Positions 1 to 9,875 of a stretch of 64,000 nucleotides of DNA are shown one piece after another; within the stretch, counting starts at the first letter, position 1, and each line of letters opens with the position of its first letter. The stretch comes from Parenemella sanctibonifatiensis (GTDB taxonomy: Bacteria; Actinomycetota; Actinomycetes; Propionibacteriales; Propionibacteriaceae). Position numbers and translations under genes: made by a program. The stretch lies in the NCBI RefSeq assembly GCF_002250565.1, contig NZ_NMVJ01000011.1, forward strand, positions 62,001-126,000, read 5' to 3'. The notes beneath the pieces are model-generated. The model searched no databases. It was not told the DNA's origin and saw only the letters and a program-made list of their open reading frames with translations.

Positions 1-54
1 GGCGGTCGCCAAGGAGACGCCGGCCTCCTGGGCCACGTCAGTCAGCCGAGCCAT
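1..54 (-). CDS. LacI-family transcriptional regulator, N-terminal fragment
   Basis: Only the first 18 codons lie in the window: MARLTDVAQEAGVSLATA. This matches the start of the LacI/GalR helix-turn-helix (R-x-x-DVA-x-x-AGVS-x-ATV), so a sugar-responsive repressor is expected. The ATG (54-52) lies inside the end of the upstream gene, giving a 17-bp overlap and suggesting translational coupling. Effector and targets cannot be seen. The fragment is short but the motif is characteristic. Confidence 0.75.
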   Translation of the reverse strand, partial: MARLTDVAQEAGVSLATA

Positions 55-958
55 CGCCGGATCCGTCGCTGCCGGCATCGCTGGAGCCGGAGTCACTCGT
101 GCCACCCTCGGAGGTCTCGGTTGTGGTGGTGGCGCCCTGGTCGGGGTTTTCCCGCTGGGCAGTGCCCTGGTCAGTGTTCTGGTGAGTGTTCTGCGCCGGC
201 ACCGAGGCCTTGCCGCCGGCTGCCTTGCCCTTGTTGCGACGCAATACGAAGGCGGCGGCGATCACACCACCCAAGATCAGCGCCACCAGCACGAAGGAGA
301 GGATGCCGCCGGCGGAACCGGGGACGTTCTCCTCGTCGATGCGCGGCTGCTGCCAACCACCCGAACCTGCCTGGACGTCGATCTCTTCCTCGGGTTCCTG
401 CGGGAAGGGGCCTGACGCCGGTTCGCCACAACCCTCGGCCGGGTAGCCCTGGACCGCACAGATCGACTCGTCCTGCACGTCGATGCGGCCGAGGTCCTCG
501 AACACCTGAGCTGCGGTCGCGCCGGGGTCGACGGACTTGCAGTACGCGACCGCCGAGCCCTCCCGCGGCGGTTCGGCGCCCTCGGGTGCGTCCGTGGCTG
601 TCCCGAAGTCGATCAGCACCACGACCCGCTTGGCATCGTCGGAGATCGGCACCGAACCGCAGGCGGTCTCGACATCGGTCTGGGCCCGGGGTTCGCGCGG
701 CGCGTCGGTCGGCGCGGCGCTGAAGCGCAGGCCCAGCACGGCACCGTCGGCGGGCACCACCATCGACGGCGGATCCTGCGTCACATTCCACTGCCCGTTG
801 AGCAGCGAGAAGACCCGCCAGCCCCGTTCGCCGTCCTCGGTCTGGGCATGCGCGGGGGCCGCGGCGAGCAGCGGCGCCAGGAGAGCCAAGGCCAGAGCCA
901 GCAGGACGACGACCGATCGAGCGGCTCGTCCGGTGGCAGGCATGGTGAGCGTACGCAT
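38..958 (-). CDS. SCO2322-like secreted, membrane-anchored protein
   Basis: A 306-residue protein from the ATG at 958, chosen because GGAAGGA lies just upstream; an in-frame start at 1012 has no such site. It has a signal peptide (about residues 1-38, ending AAAPAHA), an extracellular domain opening with GWRVFSLLNGQW and PADGAVLGLRF, a transmembrane helix near 216-238 followed by RRNKGK, and a tail rich in Ser, Thr, Gly and Asp. The YWSF/PADG pattern resembles the SCO2322 family of actinobacteria, which I recall lying beside ECF transporter genes. Function unknown. It follows the DUF2264 gene by 55 bp and overlaps the LacI-type gene. Confidence 0.6.
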   Translation of the reverse strand: MRTLTMPATGRAARSVVVLLALALALLAPLLAAAPAHAQTEDGERGWRVFSLLNGQWNVTQDPPSMVVPADGAVLGLRFSAAPTDAPREPRAQTDVETACGSVPISDDAKRVVVLIDFGTATDAPEGAEPPREGSAVAYCKSVDPGATAAQVFEDLGRIDVQDESICAVQGYPAEGCGEPASGPFPQEPEEEIDVQAGSGGWQQPRIDEENVPGSAGGILSFVLVALILGGVIAAAFVLRRNKGKAAGGKASVPAQNTHQNTDQGTAQRENPDQGATTTTETSEGGTSDSGSSDAGSDGSGDGSAD

Positions 959-1013
959 GGAGTCCTTCCGATCGGCGCCGGCGGCGACCACCTTCCACCG
1001 ACTGACGGTCACC

Positions 1014-3035
1014 CTACTGGGTCCGGGGCGGGTGACCGTTCGAGGTGTCGGCGGATGAAGCAGGCACGAACTGCGAGGGCAGCGGCCGCATCAGCGAGTC
1101 CGGGTCGGGTCCGGCAGCGCTCGGTGCCGGCAGCGGCAAGTCGGTGGTGACGCCGTCGGGCCAGGTCAGGCGTACGCCGTCCTGGCGCACCTCGGCCGTG
1201 GGGAGTGCTTCGGCGGGCAGTTCGGCGACCTCCCCGTAGGTGACCGCGACGACGGCGTGGCCGGTCTCGGCGGGGATCCGACCGTTCTCCAACGACACTG
1301 TCGCGTAGGGGGCATCCAGTTCCTCGCTGGTGGGGCTGGCGTCGGCGCAACTGGCGTGCCCCAACGACATCCCGGGCACCAGCGGGGTGACAGCGGAGCC
1401 GAGCGGACCGGCAGGGTCGATCGCCCAGCCGCCCAGTCGCAGCGCGATGCCGTTGTTGGCGCCATCGACCGGGTCGACCCGGATCGCGCGCACCTCAATG
1501 CCGCCGCGGATCGCGCTGGCGTAGGTCAGGGTCGGGCCGGGGGAAACCGTACGCCGCTGCCCGGGCTCAGCGTCCGGATCCAGGTTGGACCACTGGGCCT
1601 GCCACCAGGAACTACCGACCAGGGTGCCGTCGGCGTCGAGCGCGACGCCGGTCGCCTCGGGCCAGACCCGATGGCTGGCACGGATGCTGCCGTCGGCGTC
1701 GCTGAGGATCGCGGCCGCATTCGGCAGTGGGTTCTCGACCCAGTCACCGACCAGGGCTCCGGTGGTGTCGGTGGAGTATCCGAGCCGGGTGTAGAGGACG
1801 TCCTCCATCTTTCGGGCCATCCCCAGACCGCCGTGCGGGTGGACGCGTACGGTGCCTTCCTGCTGGCTGCCCGAGACCAGCCAGCCGGCCGGTTCGATGG
1901 CGAAGGCGATGTCGCCGGTCTCGATCGGCATGGGTTCCTCGACCGCGGACCAGACCGGGTGGTCGGCCGGCAGCGCGAGACCGAGCAGGCCCTTGGCGGC
2001 CCAGTAGGGCGAGCCGGTGCCCGAGTAGACCTGCGCCATCGCGGGCCAGTTGTGGTGCCAGCCGCGGTTGAGGATGCCGTCGGCGTCGGGGGCGCCGTGG
2101 TCGACGAAGTACTTCACCATCCCGGAGGTGATGCGGCGGATCTGACCCAACGGCAACGGACTGGCATCGGCGATGGTGGCTGCCCAGAAGGGTGCACCGG
2201 CGGCGAACCGATAGATCAGGCTGCGGCCCTGGAAGAGCGGGCTGCCGTCGACGCCGACCAGCGCGGCCGCCTGCGGCAGGAAGGTCCGGATCCGGTCGTG
2301 ATAGATCGGCCGATACTTGTCGGCGAACTCCTGGTCGGGCACCAGATCGGCCCAGATCAGCGGGTAGGTGTGCATCGCCCAACCGTTGTAGTGGTCGAAA
2401 CGCATCCCCTCACCGTCGGTGTACCAGCCGTCGGCCAGATACATCTGGTCGTGCTGGTCGAGGCGGAACTGGACGAACTCGCGGTCCCAGCCGGCGCCCA
2501 TCACTTCCAGCAGGGTTTCGGTGAAGATGTGGAACCAGACCCAGTTGTTGAGGGCGACCCGCGCCTGACGTACGTCTCGCAGCCAGTCGGCCAGGTTGTC
2601 CTTGGTCTGCTGGTCCATCCGGTCCAGCGTCCAGGGCTTGGTCTTGAGCAACATCATCGCGATCGAGGCGGCCTCGACCACGGCCTGCGGGTGCTCGGTG
2701 GGCCGGGTCCACCGCTCCGGATGGGTGGGTTCGACGCCGTTGCGGATGCCCTCGAGGTACCACTCGGCGCTGCCCAGCGGGTCCGCGCCGTGCTCGCCGG
2801 CGATCCGGGCGCCCGCCAACAAGAAGGTACGCGCGAAGCCCTCCAGTCCGGCAACATCGTCACCGTGGGGGCCCTGATCGCCCGGGAAGAGGATCCGGGC
2901 GTGGCCGGGCGAGGCGTACCGCCGCGCATTCTCGAGCAGGTGGTCGACGACCGCGGTCAGGTGGTCACGGGTCCAACCCGTGTACGGTGACAGCTCGCGG
3001 TCTTCGGGGGGCAGATGGAGGGTCGGCTCCGACAT
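1014..3035 (-). CDS. DUF2264 domain protein
   Basis: A 673-residue protein with no signal peptide. The N-terminal 400 residues show DUF2264 landmarks: SPYTGWTRDHL near the start, LEGFARTFLLAGARIAG, WVWFHIFTETLLEVMG and FDHYNGWAMHTYPLIWADL, a pattern of an alpha/alpha toroid. The C-terminal part is beta-rich. DUF2264 proteins are thought to act on glycans; I recall an assignment to a glucuronidase-type glycoside hydrolase family but am not certain. The start at 3035 has CAGGAG upstream; the in-frame ATG at 3068 does not. It lies 86 bp after doxX and 55 bp before the SCO2322-like gene, so cotranscription is likely. Confidence 0.8.
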   Translation of the reverse strand: MSEPTLHLPPEDRELSPYTGWTRDHLTAVVDHLLENARRYASPGHARILFPGDQGPHGDDVAGLEGFARTFLLAGARIAGEHGADPLGSAEWYLEGIRNGVEPTHPERWTRPTEHPQAVVEAASIAMMLLKTKPWTLDRMDQQTKDNLADWLRDVRQARVALNNWVWFHIFTETLLEVMGAGWDREFVQFRLDQHDQMYLADGWYTDGEGMRFDHYNGWAMHTYPLIWADLVPDQEFADKYRPIYHDRIRTFLPQAAALVGVDGSPLFQGRSLIYRFAAGAPFWAATIADASPLPLGQIRRITSGMVKYFVDHGAPDADGILNRGWHHNWPAMAQVYSGTGSPYWAAKGLLGLALPADHPVWSAVEEPMPIETGDIAFAIEPAGWLVSGSQQEGTVRVHPHGGLGMARKMEDVLYTRLGYSTDTTGALVGDWVENPLPNAAAILSDADGSIRASHRVWPEATGVALDADGTLVGSSWWQAQWSNLDPDAEPGQRRTVSPGPTLTYASAIRGGIEVRAIRVDPVDGANNGIALRLGGWAIDPAGPLGSAVTPLVPGMSLGHASCADASPTSEELDAPYATVSLENGRIPAETGHAVVAVTYGEVAELPAEALPTAEVRQDGVRLTWPDGVTTDLPLPAPSAAGPDPDSLMRPLPSQFVPASSADTSNGHPPRTQ

Positions 3036-3121
3036 CTCAACTCCTGTGAAGGGAACGCCGCCCATCATGCCGTACGCCCGCCGGACCCGGAAAGCGCCTA
3101 CCTGCAGCCGGCGCTGATCGG

Positions 3122-3715
3122 TCAGAACAGGCCGAGACCTGCGTTGGAGTCCTCGGCTGGCTCGTCGGCGCCCGGTTCCTTGCTGCCCGTGGCCCGGGCA
3201 CGCTGCTGTTGGCTCTCGGTCGGGCCGCTCTGGTCCTGGTTGCGGCCGCGGCGCCGCTTCTTCGGTTCCTCGAGGATCAGCTCGTCGCTCTCTTCCTCAC
3301 GCGGCGGGCGCTTGAAGAGCTGGTCGACCGCCCCTCGGCCACCTCCGAAGGCGACGAAGATCAGGCCCAGGCAGGCGAGCGCGATGTTGAATTCGAAGCC
3401 GTTGTTCTCGTGGAAGAAGCCCTGCCACCAGTTGGTCCAGACCACGATCATCACCTGCTGGACCACGACCGCGACGCCGATCAGCGGGGTCAGCACACCG
3501 AACAGCAGCAGCAGTCCGCCGAGCAGCTCCAGGATGATGGAACCCCACACCATCACCTCGGGAAATGGCGTGGCGAACTGCTCCAGATAGGTGACCTGCG
3601 TCTGTACGCCCTCGACCTGCCAGCGGCGCCAGCCGTTCGCGACCATGATGGCGCCCAGGCCGAGACGCGCGATCAGCAACGCGAAGTCGCGTACCACCTT
3701 CATGAAACCCGCCAT
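3122..3715 (-). CDS. DoxX family membrane protein
   Basis: A 197-residue protein with four hydrophobic segments in residues 10-130. DoxX features include LIARLGLGAIMVANGWRRW in helix 1 and GGLLLLFGVLTPLIG in the middle. The last 60 residues are a charged, probably disordered tail rich in Glu, Arg, Gln and Asp, longer than in simple DoxX proteins. DoxX proteins are small quinone- or redox-linked membrane proteins of poorly defined role. An in-frame GTG at 3721 is possible; the ATG at 3715 is better placed after GGGAG. Confidence 0.8.
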   Translation of the reverse strand: MAGFMKVVRDFALLIARLGLGAIMVANGWRRWQVEGVQTQVTYLEQFATPFPEVMVWGSIILELLGGLLLLFGVLTPLIGVAVVVQQVMIVVWTNWWQGFFHENNGFEFNIALACLGLIFVAFGGGRGAVDQLFKRPPREEESDELILEEPKKRRRGRNQDQSGPTESQQQRARATGSKEPGADEPAEDSNAGLGLF

Positions 3716-3814
3716 GCTCACTCCCGTCTGCCCTGAAAGGGTGCTGCTGCGCTGCCACAGTAGGGGAACCGTGGCGTCGGCGGCAGCAAGGTTGGACCCG
3801 AGGTGGAGGTGCGA

Positions 3815-4798
3815 TCAGTCCTCGACGATCGCGGCGAGCCGTTCCAGGGTGTCGGCCATGTCGCGTCGGGAGACCTTCGGCATGCCGGTGGCAGCCAGCA
3901 GGGGTGCGCTGCCGGACTTGCCCCACAGATAGTTGTGGGTGACCAAGGTGCCGCCGTCGACGTCACTGAGGATGTACATCCAGACTTGGCCGGCCAGCGG
4001 GGCTGATCCGGTACGCCAGGCGATCAGCTGGCCGTCGACGAAGTCGACCACCGTGTTGGGGGTCTGGTAATTCACCGGGCCGCGCTTCATCTCCATGGTG
4101 AAGGTGGCGCCCTCGCTGAGTCGTTCGGGCGCCTGCGAGACGCCGACCACGCTGCCGCCACCATCCAGGTCGGGATGGCGGTGGGCGTCGGCGAGCAGGT
4201 CAAAGATGGCTTGGCGTGGCGCTGCGATCACCCGGCTCACCGTCTCGGTCCGTTTGTTGGCCTTGGCCTCGGCGGCGGCCTGGCGTACCGGTTCGGGGGC
4301 GGTCAGCATGGCCAGCTGGTCCTCGGCGCCACCGATCGCGGCGGCCGGGGCGCTGCCGATCCGCAGCAGCCGCGCCAGCCAGGGGCGGCGGTCCTGTTCG
4401 GCGCTGTGGGCGGCGATCTTGCCGCTGGCCGCGTTCAGCGCGGCGAGCGGACGGGCGTACACGCTGACCTCGCGCACCAGGCCCTCGTGGTTGAGGCGGA
4501 GCAGGTGGACCTCGTGGAGCTGTCGGCGGCCGGCGGCGCCGTGCGTGACCAACGTCCAGTTCTGGCCGCCACCCAAGATGTCGGTGACCTGGCTGGGAAA
4601 GATGACCTGCCACGCGGCCTCGAAGGAGGCCTGGACCTGCTGCCGGCCGGTCACCGCATAGGTGTCGGTCGAGACGGAATGCAGGACTGCGTCGGATGCC
4701 AAGCACTGGCCCAGTCGCGCGGCGCTGCCGTCCTCGATGGCGGCCTGCCAATCGCGTACCGCCTGGGGAACCTCGGGGATATCGGAGTGGGTGGTCAT
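3815..4798 (-). CDS. SnoaL-like / SRPBCC two-domain protein
   Basis: A 327-residue protein. Residues 8-130 look like a SnoaL-like (NTF2-fold) domain (VRDWQAAIEDGSAARLGQCLASDAVLHS). Residues 183-325 look like an SRPBCC polyketide-cyclase/START-like domain (SRVIAAPRQAIFDLLADAHRHPDLDGGGSV). A linker with many Ala and Gln residues joins them. Both folds bind hydrophobic ligands; no catalytic assignment is possible. The ATG has GGGAGA at good spacing. It lies 99 bp upstream of doxX and is divergent from metB. Confidence 0.65.
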   Translation of the reverse strand: MTTHSDIPEVPQAVRDWQAAIEDGSAARLGQCLASDAVLHSVSTDTYAVTGRQQVQASFEAAWQVIFPSQVTDILGGGQNWTLVTHGAAGRRQLHEVHLLRLNHEGLVREVSVYARPLAALNAASGKIAAHSAEQDRRPWLARLLRIGSAPAAAIGGAEDQLAMLTAPEPVRQAAAEAKANKRTETVSRVIAAPRQAIFDLLADAHRHPDLDGGGSVVGVSQAPERLSEGATFTMEMKRGPVNYQTPNTVVDFVDGQLIAWRTGSAPLAGQVWMYILSDVDGGTLVTHNYLWGKSGSAPLLAATGMPKVSRRDMADTLERLAAIVED

Positions 4799-4947
4799 GC
4801 GGTCTCCCTAGCTGGTCGATCGGCGTCTGTGTTGGCCATCTTAGAGAGGGGCGTGCTGGTGCCGCGCAGCGCGTGCCTCACTACAGTGGGTGCGTGCCTC
4901 CGGCCTTTCCCGGCCGCCCATTGAACTTGACCAAGGAGCCTGCTGTC

Positions 4948-6132
4948 ATGGCTGATCCCACCGCGCCGCGTACGCCGTCTCGGCTGGGTCGCGCGATCCG
5001 CATGGGGATCGACGCCGACACCCAGTTCGGGGCGGTGGCGCCCCCGATCTACACCTCCTCGACCTTCAGCTTTGCCGATGTCGGCGAGTCCCGGCAGTAC
5101 GACTATGGCCGCTGCGCCAACCCCAACCGGGACCAGCTCGGCTCCGCCATCTCGGTGCTGGAGGACGGTGCGGCACCCGCGACCATCGTGGCCAGCGGGA
5201 TGGCTGCCATCACGGCGTTGGTGGTCGGGCTGCTGAAGACGGGCGACACCATCGTCGTGCCGCACGACTGTTATGGCGGATCCTGGCGGCTCTTCGACCA
5301 ACTGGAGCGCAAGGGCTACTGCCGCGTGGTCGCCCTCGACCTCACCCGGACCGACGCGGCCGCTGCCGCCATCGCCGAGATCTCCCCGGCGATGGTGTGG
5401 GTCGAGACGCCCTCCAATCCGCTGATGCGGATCACCGATCTGGCAGCGGTCAGCGCCGCCGGTCATGCTGCCGGCGCGATCGTGGTCGCCGACAACACCT
5501 TCTGTACGCCGCTGCTGCAGCGGCCGATCGAGCACGGCGCCGACTTCGTGGTGCACTCGACCACGAAGTATCTCAATGGTCACTCCGACGTGGTGGGCGG
5601 CGCGATCGTGGCGGCCACCACCGAGGGGGCCGAGCAGGCGGCGTACTGGGCGAACTGTCTGGGGCTGACCAGCAGTCCTTGGGATGCGGCGCAGGTGCTG
5701 CGCGGGATGCGGACCCTGGCGGTGCGGATGCGGGCCCATCAGGAGAATGCGGCGGCGGTGGCTGAGCAGTTGGCTGCGCATCCGGTCGTGACAGCGGTGC
5801 ACTATCCGGGACTGGCTGACCACCCGGGCCATGAGCTCGCGGCACGGCAGCAGGACGGTTTCGGTGCAATGTTGAGCTTTGAACTGGCCGGTGGTGAGCA
5901 GGCGGTACGCCGGTTCGCGGACGGGTTGACGTCGATCACCTTGGCGGAGTCCCTCGGCGGGGTGGAGTCGCTGATCGCCCACCCGGCGAGCATGACCCAC
6001 GCTGCGATGACCCCCGAGGCGCAGGCTGCTGCCGGGATCACCGAGGGTCTGGTGCGGATGTCGGTCGGGATTGAACCCGCTGAGGACTTGGCGGCCGATC
6101 TGGCTGCCGGGTTGGCCCGCGCTGAGGGCTGA
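4948..6132 (+). CDS. metB: Cystathionine gamma-synthase
   Basis: A 394-residue PLP enzyme that condenses an O-acylated homoserine with cysteine to give cystathionine in methionine synthesis. It tracks E. coli MetB closely: [29 protein letters not shown], the PLP-lysine motif [15 protein letters not shown] (Lys near 207), and the C-terminal run [20 protein letters not shown]. The ATG at 4948 has AAGGAG eight bases upstream. Upstream, TACAGT (4882-4887) is a good -10 placed six bases before an in-frame GTG at 4894, so a leaderless product 18 residues longer is possible. An O-acetylhomoserine thiol-lyase role is less likely. Confidence 0.9.
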   Translation: MADPTAPRTPSRLGRAIRMGIDADTQFGAVAPPIYTSSTFSFADVGESRQYDYGRCANPNRDQLGSAISVLEDGAAPATIVASGMAAITALVVGLLKTGDTIVVPHDCYGGSWRLFDQLERKGYCRVVALDLTRTDAAAAAIAEISPAMVWVETPSNPLMRITDLAAVSAAGHAAGAIVVADNTFCTPLLQRPIEHGADFVVHSTTKYLNGHSDVVGGAIVAATTEGAEQAAYWANCLGLTSSPWDAAQVLRGMRTLAVRMRAHQENAAAVAEQLAAHPVVTAVHYPGLADHPGHELAARQQDGFGAMLSFELAGGEQAVRRFADGLTSITLAESLGGVESLIAHPASMTHAAMTPEAQAAAGITEGLVRMSVGIEPAEDLAADLAAGLARAEG

Positions 6133-6305
6133 GCCTCCGGGCACAGTCAGCCATCTGTCGGGACAGATTCCGGGAATGGTCCCGGGATGCGGCGACCCCA
6201 GTGTTCTGGCTGGATCCTGACCCCGGTCCGGGGCAGGGTGGGCTCCCAGCGCGGCCCTGACCCCAGGCGAGTTGGGGCCACCGGGGCCCGAGGGAAGGAA
6301 TCGCC

Positions 6306-7913
6306 ATGGACAACCCCAACCAGGCAAGTGATCCTCGACAGACGAGTGATCCTCGACAGACGAGTGATCCTCGACAGACGGGTGATCCTCGACAGACGGG
6401 CGCCCACCGCTCACAGCCGACCTTCGGGCGGCGCTCCATGCTCGCCGGCTCACTCGGTCTCGGTATCGCCGGCCTCATCGGACTGCCCGGGGTGGCGGCC
6501 GCCGCCGGCCCGGAGACTGCCGCCGAGTTCGACCGGGTGTGGACTGCGAACAGCCACACCGTCACCGACAACGAGTCCGGGGTGATCGCCTGGGGCACGT
6601 CATACGAACTGCTCGCCCTGACTCGGATGTACCAGGCCACCGACGACGAGAAGTACCTGGACTGGTTCGTGTCGCTCGCCGACGACGTGCTCGCCGCGAC
6701 CGATGCCAAGCGCGGTGTCAAGGACGCGCTGGGCAGGTCCGGACCGGTGTGGCGCACCGGCGGCAAGTACACCGCCGCCAAGTTTGTGATCAAGGACGTC
6801 AACGGCGACGAGCTGGTGGCCCTGCGGTACGCGGGTGGTTCGGCACTGGAGGCGACCGTGACCTTCACCACCCACACCGACGCCAGCTTCGACCTCACGC
6901 TGACCTGCGGCACCGGGACCAAGAAGTACGAATTCGTCCAAACCGAACGCAGCCACGCCAAGTATGTCGTCGACGTCATCAACGACGCCTTCGCACCCAA
7001 CTGGGAGTGGACGGCCGTCGACCTGCGCGACCCTGACTTCCCGGGCCGGGTCCCGCACGGCACCGCTGCGGTGCAGGAGCAGTTCCACGCCTTCACGGTG
7101 CACACCGGCATGGTCACCTATCCGTTGGCGCAATTCGCCCGGATCGTCACCGATGCGGGCCTCACCCGGCTCGCGCCCAAGGCCGAGGCGTACGCCGCTG
7201 CGGCCCGGGAGGCGGTTGCCTTCCATGCTCCCGAGGTGCAGTTCTACGAGGATCATCCCGACTCGGCCGACTACGCCCATCCGGTTGGTGCCGCGCTGCG
7301 GCACGACGGCCTGATCCAGCCCTACAACCAGTCCCACGCGCTGGGCGCGACCCAGGTTGAGCTGTATCGGTTGGACGGGGACCAGGCGTACGCACGGATC
7401 GTGAAGGCGCTGGTGGCCTCCTTCCTCCGCGGCGCTGACCTGGTGGACAACGCCTACGTGTGGTCCTACTGGCCGCCGTCCTCCCAGGCGTACGCCGGCT
7501 ATCAGGGCGGCACCGAGTCGACCTACACGCCGCGCTGGAACGCCGCTCCGGGGATCGAGGACATCAGTCACGCCGCGATCACGGTCGAGTTCCTGGTGGC
7601 AGCCTCACGAGCCGGCATCGGCCTGACGGCGACGCAGTTGGCCAACCTGAAGCGGACCTTCAGCCAGAACATGGTCACCGGCGGCGACACGGTCGCCTAT
7701 CGCGTGGACGGCAGTGACCCGCGCAACACCGTCTCCCTGGTGGGGCAGCTGCCGCGCTGGTTGCCGCTCGCGGCGTGGCTGCCGGATGCGCCCGCCCAGG
7801 CGCTGTCGACCTGGAATGCGGCCGGTGTGAGCGGAGAAACGGGCTCCTATGTGGCCGGCCGTGGCTATCTGGTGTGGGCGCACAATGCTGGCTGGGAGGG
7901 CGACAACCGCTGA
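6306..7913 (+). CDS. Tat-exported alpha/alpha-toroid protein, possibly polysaccharide-acting
   Basis: A 535-residue protein. Residues 8-31 are four near-exact copies of SDPRQT/GDPRQT. A Tat signal follows (FGRRSMLAGSLGLGIAG, cleavage near AAAA, about residue 66). The mature part is helix-rich with patterns of six-hairpin or glucuronyl C5-epimerase-like enzymes: YELLALTRMYQATDDEKYLDWF, HDGLIQPYNQSHALGATQVELYRL, EDISHAAITVEFL. No family is assigned firmly. GGAAGGA eight bases before the ATG supports the start, so the repeat really precedes the Tat motif. It lies 173 bp after metB with no evident promoter. Confidence 0.6.
   Translation: MDNPNQASDPRQTSDPRQTSDPRQTGDPRQTGAHRSQPTFGRRSMLAGSLGLGIAGLIGLPGVAAAAGPETAAEFDRVWTANSHTVTDNESGVIAWGTSYELLALTRMYQATDDEKYLDWFVSLADDVLAATDAKRGVKDALGRSGPVWRTGGKYTAAKFVIKDVNGDELVALRYAGGSALEATVTFTTHTDASFDLTLTCGTGTKKYEFVQTERSHAKYVVDVINDAFAPNWEWTAVDLRDPDFPGRVPHGTAAVQEQFHAFTVHTGMVTYPLAQFARIVTDAGLTRLAPKAEAYAAAAREAVAFHAPEVQFYEDHPDSADYAHPVGAALRHDGLIQPYNQSHALGATQVELYRLDGDQAYARIVKALVASFLRGADLVDNAYVWSYWPPSSQAYAGYQGGTESTYTPRWNAAPGIEDISHAAITVEFLVAASRAGIGLTATQLANLKRTFSQNMVTGGDTVAYRVDGSDPRNTVSLVGQLPRWLPLAAWLPDAPAQALSTWNAAGVSGETGSYVAGRGYLVWAHNAGWEGDNR
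6325..6403 (+). repeat. Four tandem 18-bp units within the start of the Tat protein gene
   Basis: The unit AGTGATCCTCGACAGACG (Ser-Asp-Pro-Arg-Gln-Thr) is repeated four times; the last copies change the first codon to Gly. The near identity at DNA level points to recent slippage. Confidence 0.9.
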
Positions 7914-7973
7914 GGTGGTGGCGCGGTCCTCGGTGGCTCACGTTCGCCGCGGTTGCGCGGCACAATGGGGCGC

Positions 7974-9458
7974 ATGAGCACCGGCTGGAACAGTGAGGCG
8001 ATCTCGGAGGGAGCCAGCAAGCGCCCTCGTCGCCGCGGCGAACGTGGACCGTTCTTCGGGCGGAGTCGAGTTGCGCTGCGCCGACTGTTCGGCACCTCCG
8101 GCGTCCCGGACTGGAAGGTCAATCTCGTCTCCAGCCGTTCGGCGGAGGATGACCGGCACGGACGTGCCGTGACCGAACTGTGCCTGCGGCTCGCCGAGGG
8201 CCTGCTGTCGACCGGGAAGGGCGCCGCTGACGTGGTGTCCACCGTGGTCCGCGTCACCCAGGCGTACGGCGTCTCCACCGTGAACGTCGAGGTGACCTAC
8301 ACCTCCATCTTCATCACCCGGCTGCGCGGTCTGGGGCGGGATCCGGTGACGGCGACCCGGGCGATCCGGGGTCGAGTCAGCGACTACGCGACGCTGGCCG
8401 GCCTGGAGGAAATCGTCGAGCGGATCGAGAAGGAGAACATCGACGTCGCGACCGCCGCCAAGGAGTTCGACAAGGTGATGGGGCGGCCGGAGACCTACAA
8501 CAAGGTGGTCACGGTGATTGCCAGTGGGGTCACTGTCGCCGGAGTTGCGGTGATCTTCAATGCCACCGCCTTCATCGCGATCGTGTCGGGCCTGTCCGGG
8601 ATGTTGGTCGATCTCGTGACCCGCGCGTTGGGGGAGCGCAAGGTGCCGCCGATGCTGGTCCAGTCCGCCGGCGGCGCTGTCCCGACGCTGCTGTGTGTGC
8701 TGCTGGTGTTGGGGCGCAACAACGGGATGACTTTCCTCAACGGCGTCTATCCGTCCCTGATCGTGGTTGCAGCCGTGGTGATCCTGCTCGGCGGGTTGTC
8801 CTGGGTGGGTGCGGCCGAGGATGCGCTGAGCGGCTACTACATCACCGCGTCGGCGCGGGTGACCGAGGTGGTCATCCTGACCCTGGGCCTGCTGGCCGGC
8901 ATCTTGGCGGTGCTCACGGTCGCCAACGGGTTGGGTGTGTGGATCGAGTACGACCCGCCCACTGCGGTGCAGCAAAACCTGGTGGTCAGAGTGATCGCGC
9001 TGGCGGTGCTGGGGGTGGCGTTCGGCGTCGTCACCCACGCCCAGCCGCGGATGCTGGTGTGGTTTGCGGTGTCGCCGGTGGTGACCTGGCTGACGTACGC
9101 CACGGTCACCGACCAGGGCGTCGGCCCGGTCACGGCCGGGGTCGCCGGTGGCTTGGTGGCGGGTCTGATCTCACCGGTGATCGGCCGCCTTGCGAAGGTG
9201 CCCGACCTGGGGGTCGCGACCGTCGGCATCCTGCCGCTGGTGCCCGGCATGGCGGTGTTCAACGCCCTGTTCACGCTGATCGCCGGCACCGGCAACGAAC
9301 AGTTGATCCTGGGCGCCACTCAGTTGTTGGCCGCGGCCCTCTTCGGCATCGGGATCGCGGTCGGTGCCTCCACCGGCATGGCGATCAGCCGCGGCATCAT
9401 GGGCCGGCCGTTCCTGGTGGCCCGGTCGGCCCGGGTGCGCCAGCCGACCGCCGACTGA
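7974..9458 (+). CDS. Threonine/serine exporter, ThrE family
   Basis: A 494-residue membrane protein with the fused ThrE layout: an N-terminal soluble region (residues 50-190; ELCLRLAEGLLSTGKGAADVVSTVVRV and VTYTSIFITRL) followed by about ten hydrophobic helices, including IGILPLVPGMAVFNALFTL-type sequence near the end. ThrE exports threonine and serine in corynebacteria. The ATG at 7974 lies seven bases after CACAAT (7961-7966), so the mRNA is probably leaderless; there is no Shine-Dalgarno. It ends before a strong bidirectional hairpin. Confidence 0.85.
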   Translation: MSTGWNSEAISEGASKRPRRRGERGPFFGRSRVALRRLFGTSGVPDWKVNLVSSRSAEDDRHGRAVTELCLRLAEGLLSTGKGAADVVSTVVRVTQAYGVSTVNVEVTYTSIFITRLRGLGRDPVTATRAIRGRVSDYATLAGLEEIVERIEKENIDVATAAKEFDKVMGRPETYNKVVTVIASGVTVAGVAVIFNATAFIAIVSGLSGMLVDLVTRALGERKVPPMLVQSAGGAVPTLLCVLLVLGRNNGMTFLNGVYPSLIVVAAVVILLGGLSWVGAAEDALSGYYITASARVTEVVILTLGLLAGILAVLTVANGLGVWIEYDPPTAVQQNLVVRVIALAVLGVAFGVVTHAQPRMLVWFAVSPVVTWLTYATVTDQGVGPVTAGVAGGLVAGLISPVIGRLAKVPDLGVATVGILPLVPGMAVFNALFTLIAGTGNEQLILGATQLLAAALFGIGIAVGASTGMAISRGIMGRPFLVARSARVRQPTAD

Positions 9459-9515
9459 GGCGCGTACCTCGCGACCTGCACAACCACAGCATCGCGTCGT
9501 TGCGCACGAAGCCGC

Positions 9516-9564
9516 AGAAAACCCCGCCCTATTGCGACCTACCGCCGCTGGGGCGGGGTTTTCT
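9516..9564. terminator. Bidirectional terminator between thrE and tusA
   Basis: A perfect 14-bp inverted repeat, AGAAAACCCCGCCC (9516-9529) and its complement (9551-9564), with a 21-nt loop. The T-run and A-run at the arms allow termination on both strands between convergent genes. Confidence 0.85.
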
Positions 9565-9612
9565 GATCGAACTGGCCCAGAGGTACGCCCGGTGGCGAGC
9601 CCTGGGGTGGTG

Positions 9613-9840
9613 TCAGGGCTTCTGGACGGTGATGGTCCAGCCGGCGTCGCCGACCCGGTCGAAGGAGGTGACCGGGTAGCCCTCCTCGGCTGCCCAGCGC
9701 GGGATCGCCTCGGTGGCCTGGGTGCAGTCGAAGTTGATGCGCAGCTCATCGCCGCTGGGCAGTGTCGTCATCGCCTGCTTCGCCTCGGTGAGCGGGAAGG
9801 GGCAGACCTCGCCGTTGGTTTCGAGGGTGTGGATGGTCAT
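9613..9840 (-). CDS. TusA-family sulfur carrier
   Basis: A 75-residue protein with the TusA/SirA/YedF signature EVCPFPLTEAKQAM; the motif CPxP is intact with Cys13 as the sulfane-sulfur site. TusA proteins carry persulfide between sulfurtransferases. Here it follows a YedE-type transporter by 35 bp, the YeeE-YeeD arrangement linked to thiosulfate uptake and YedE-YedF linked to selenium or sulfur handling. AAAGGA lies just before the ATG at 9840. Confidence 0.88.
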   Translation of the reverse strand: MTIHTLETNGEVCPFPLTEAKQAMTTLPSGDELRINFDCTQATEAIPRWAAEEGYPVTSFDRVGDAGWTITVQKP

Positions 9841-9875
9841 GGTTGGTCCTTTCGGGTGGGTGTGTGGGGGGACTC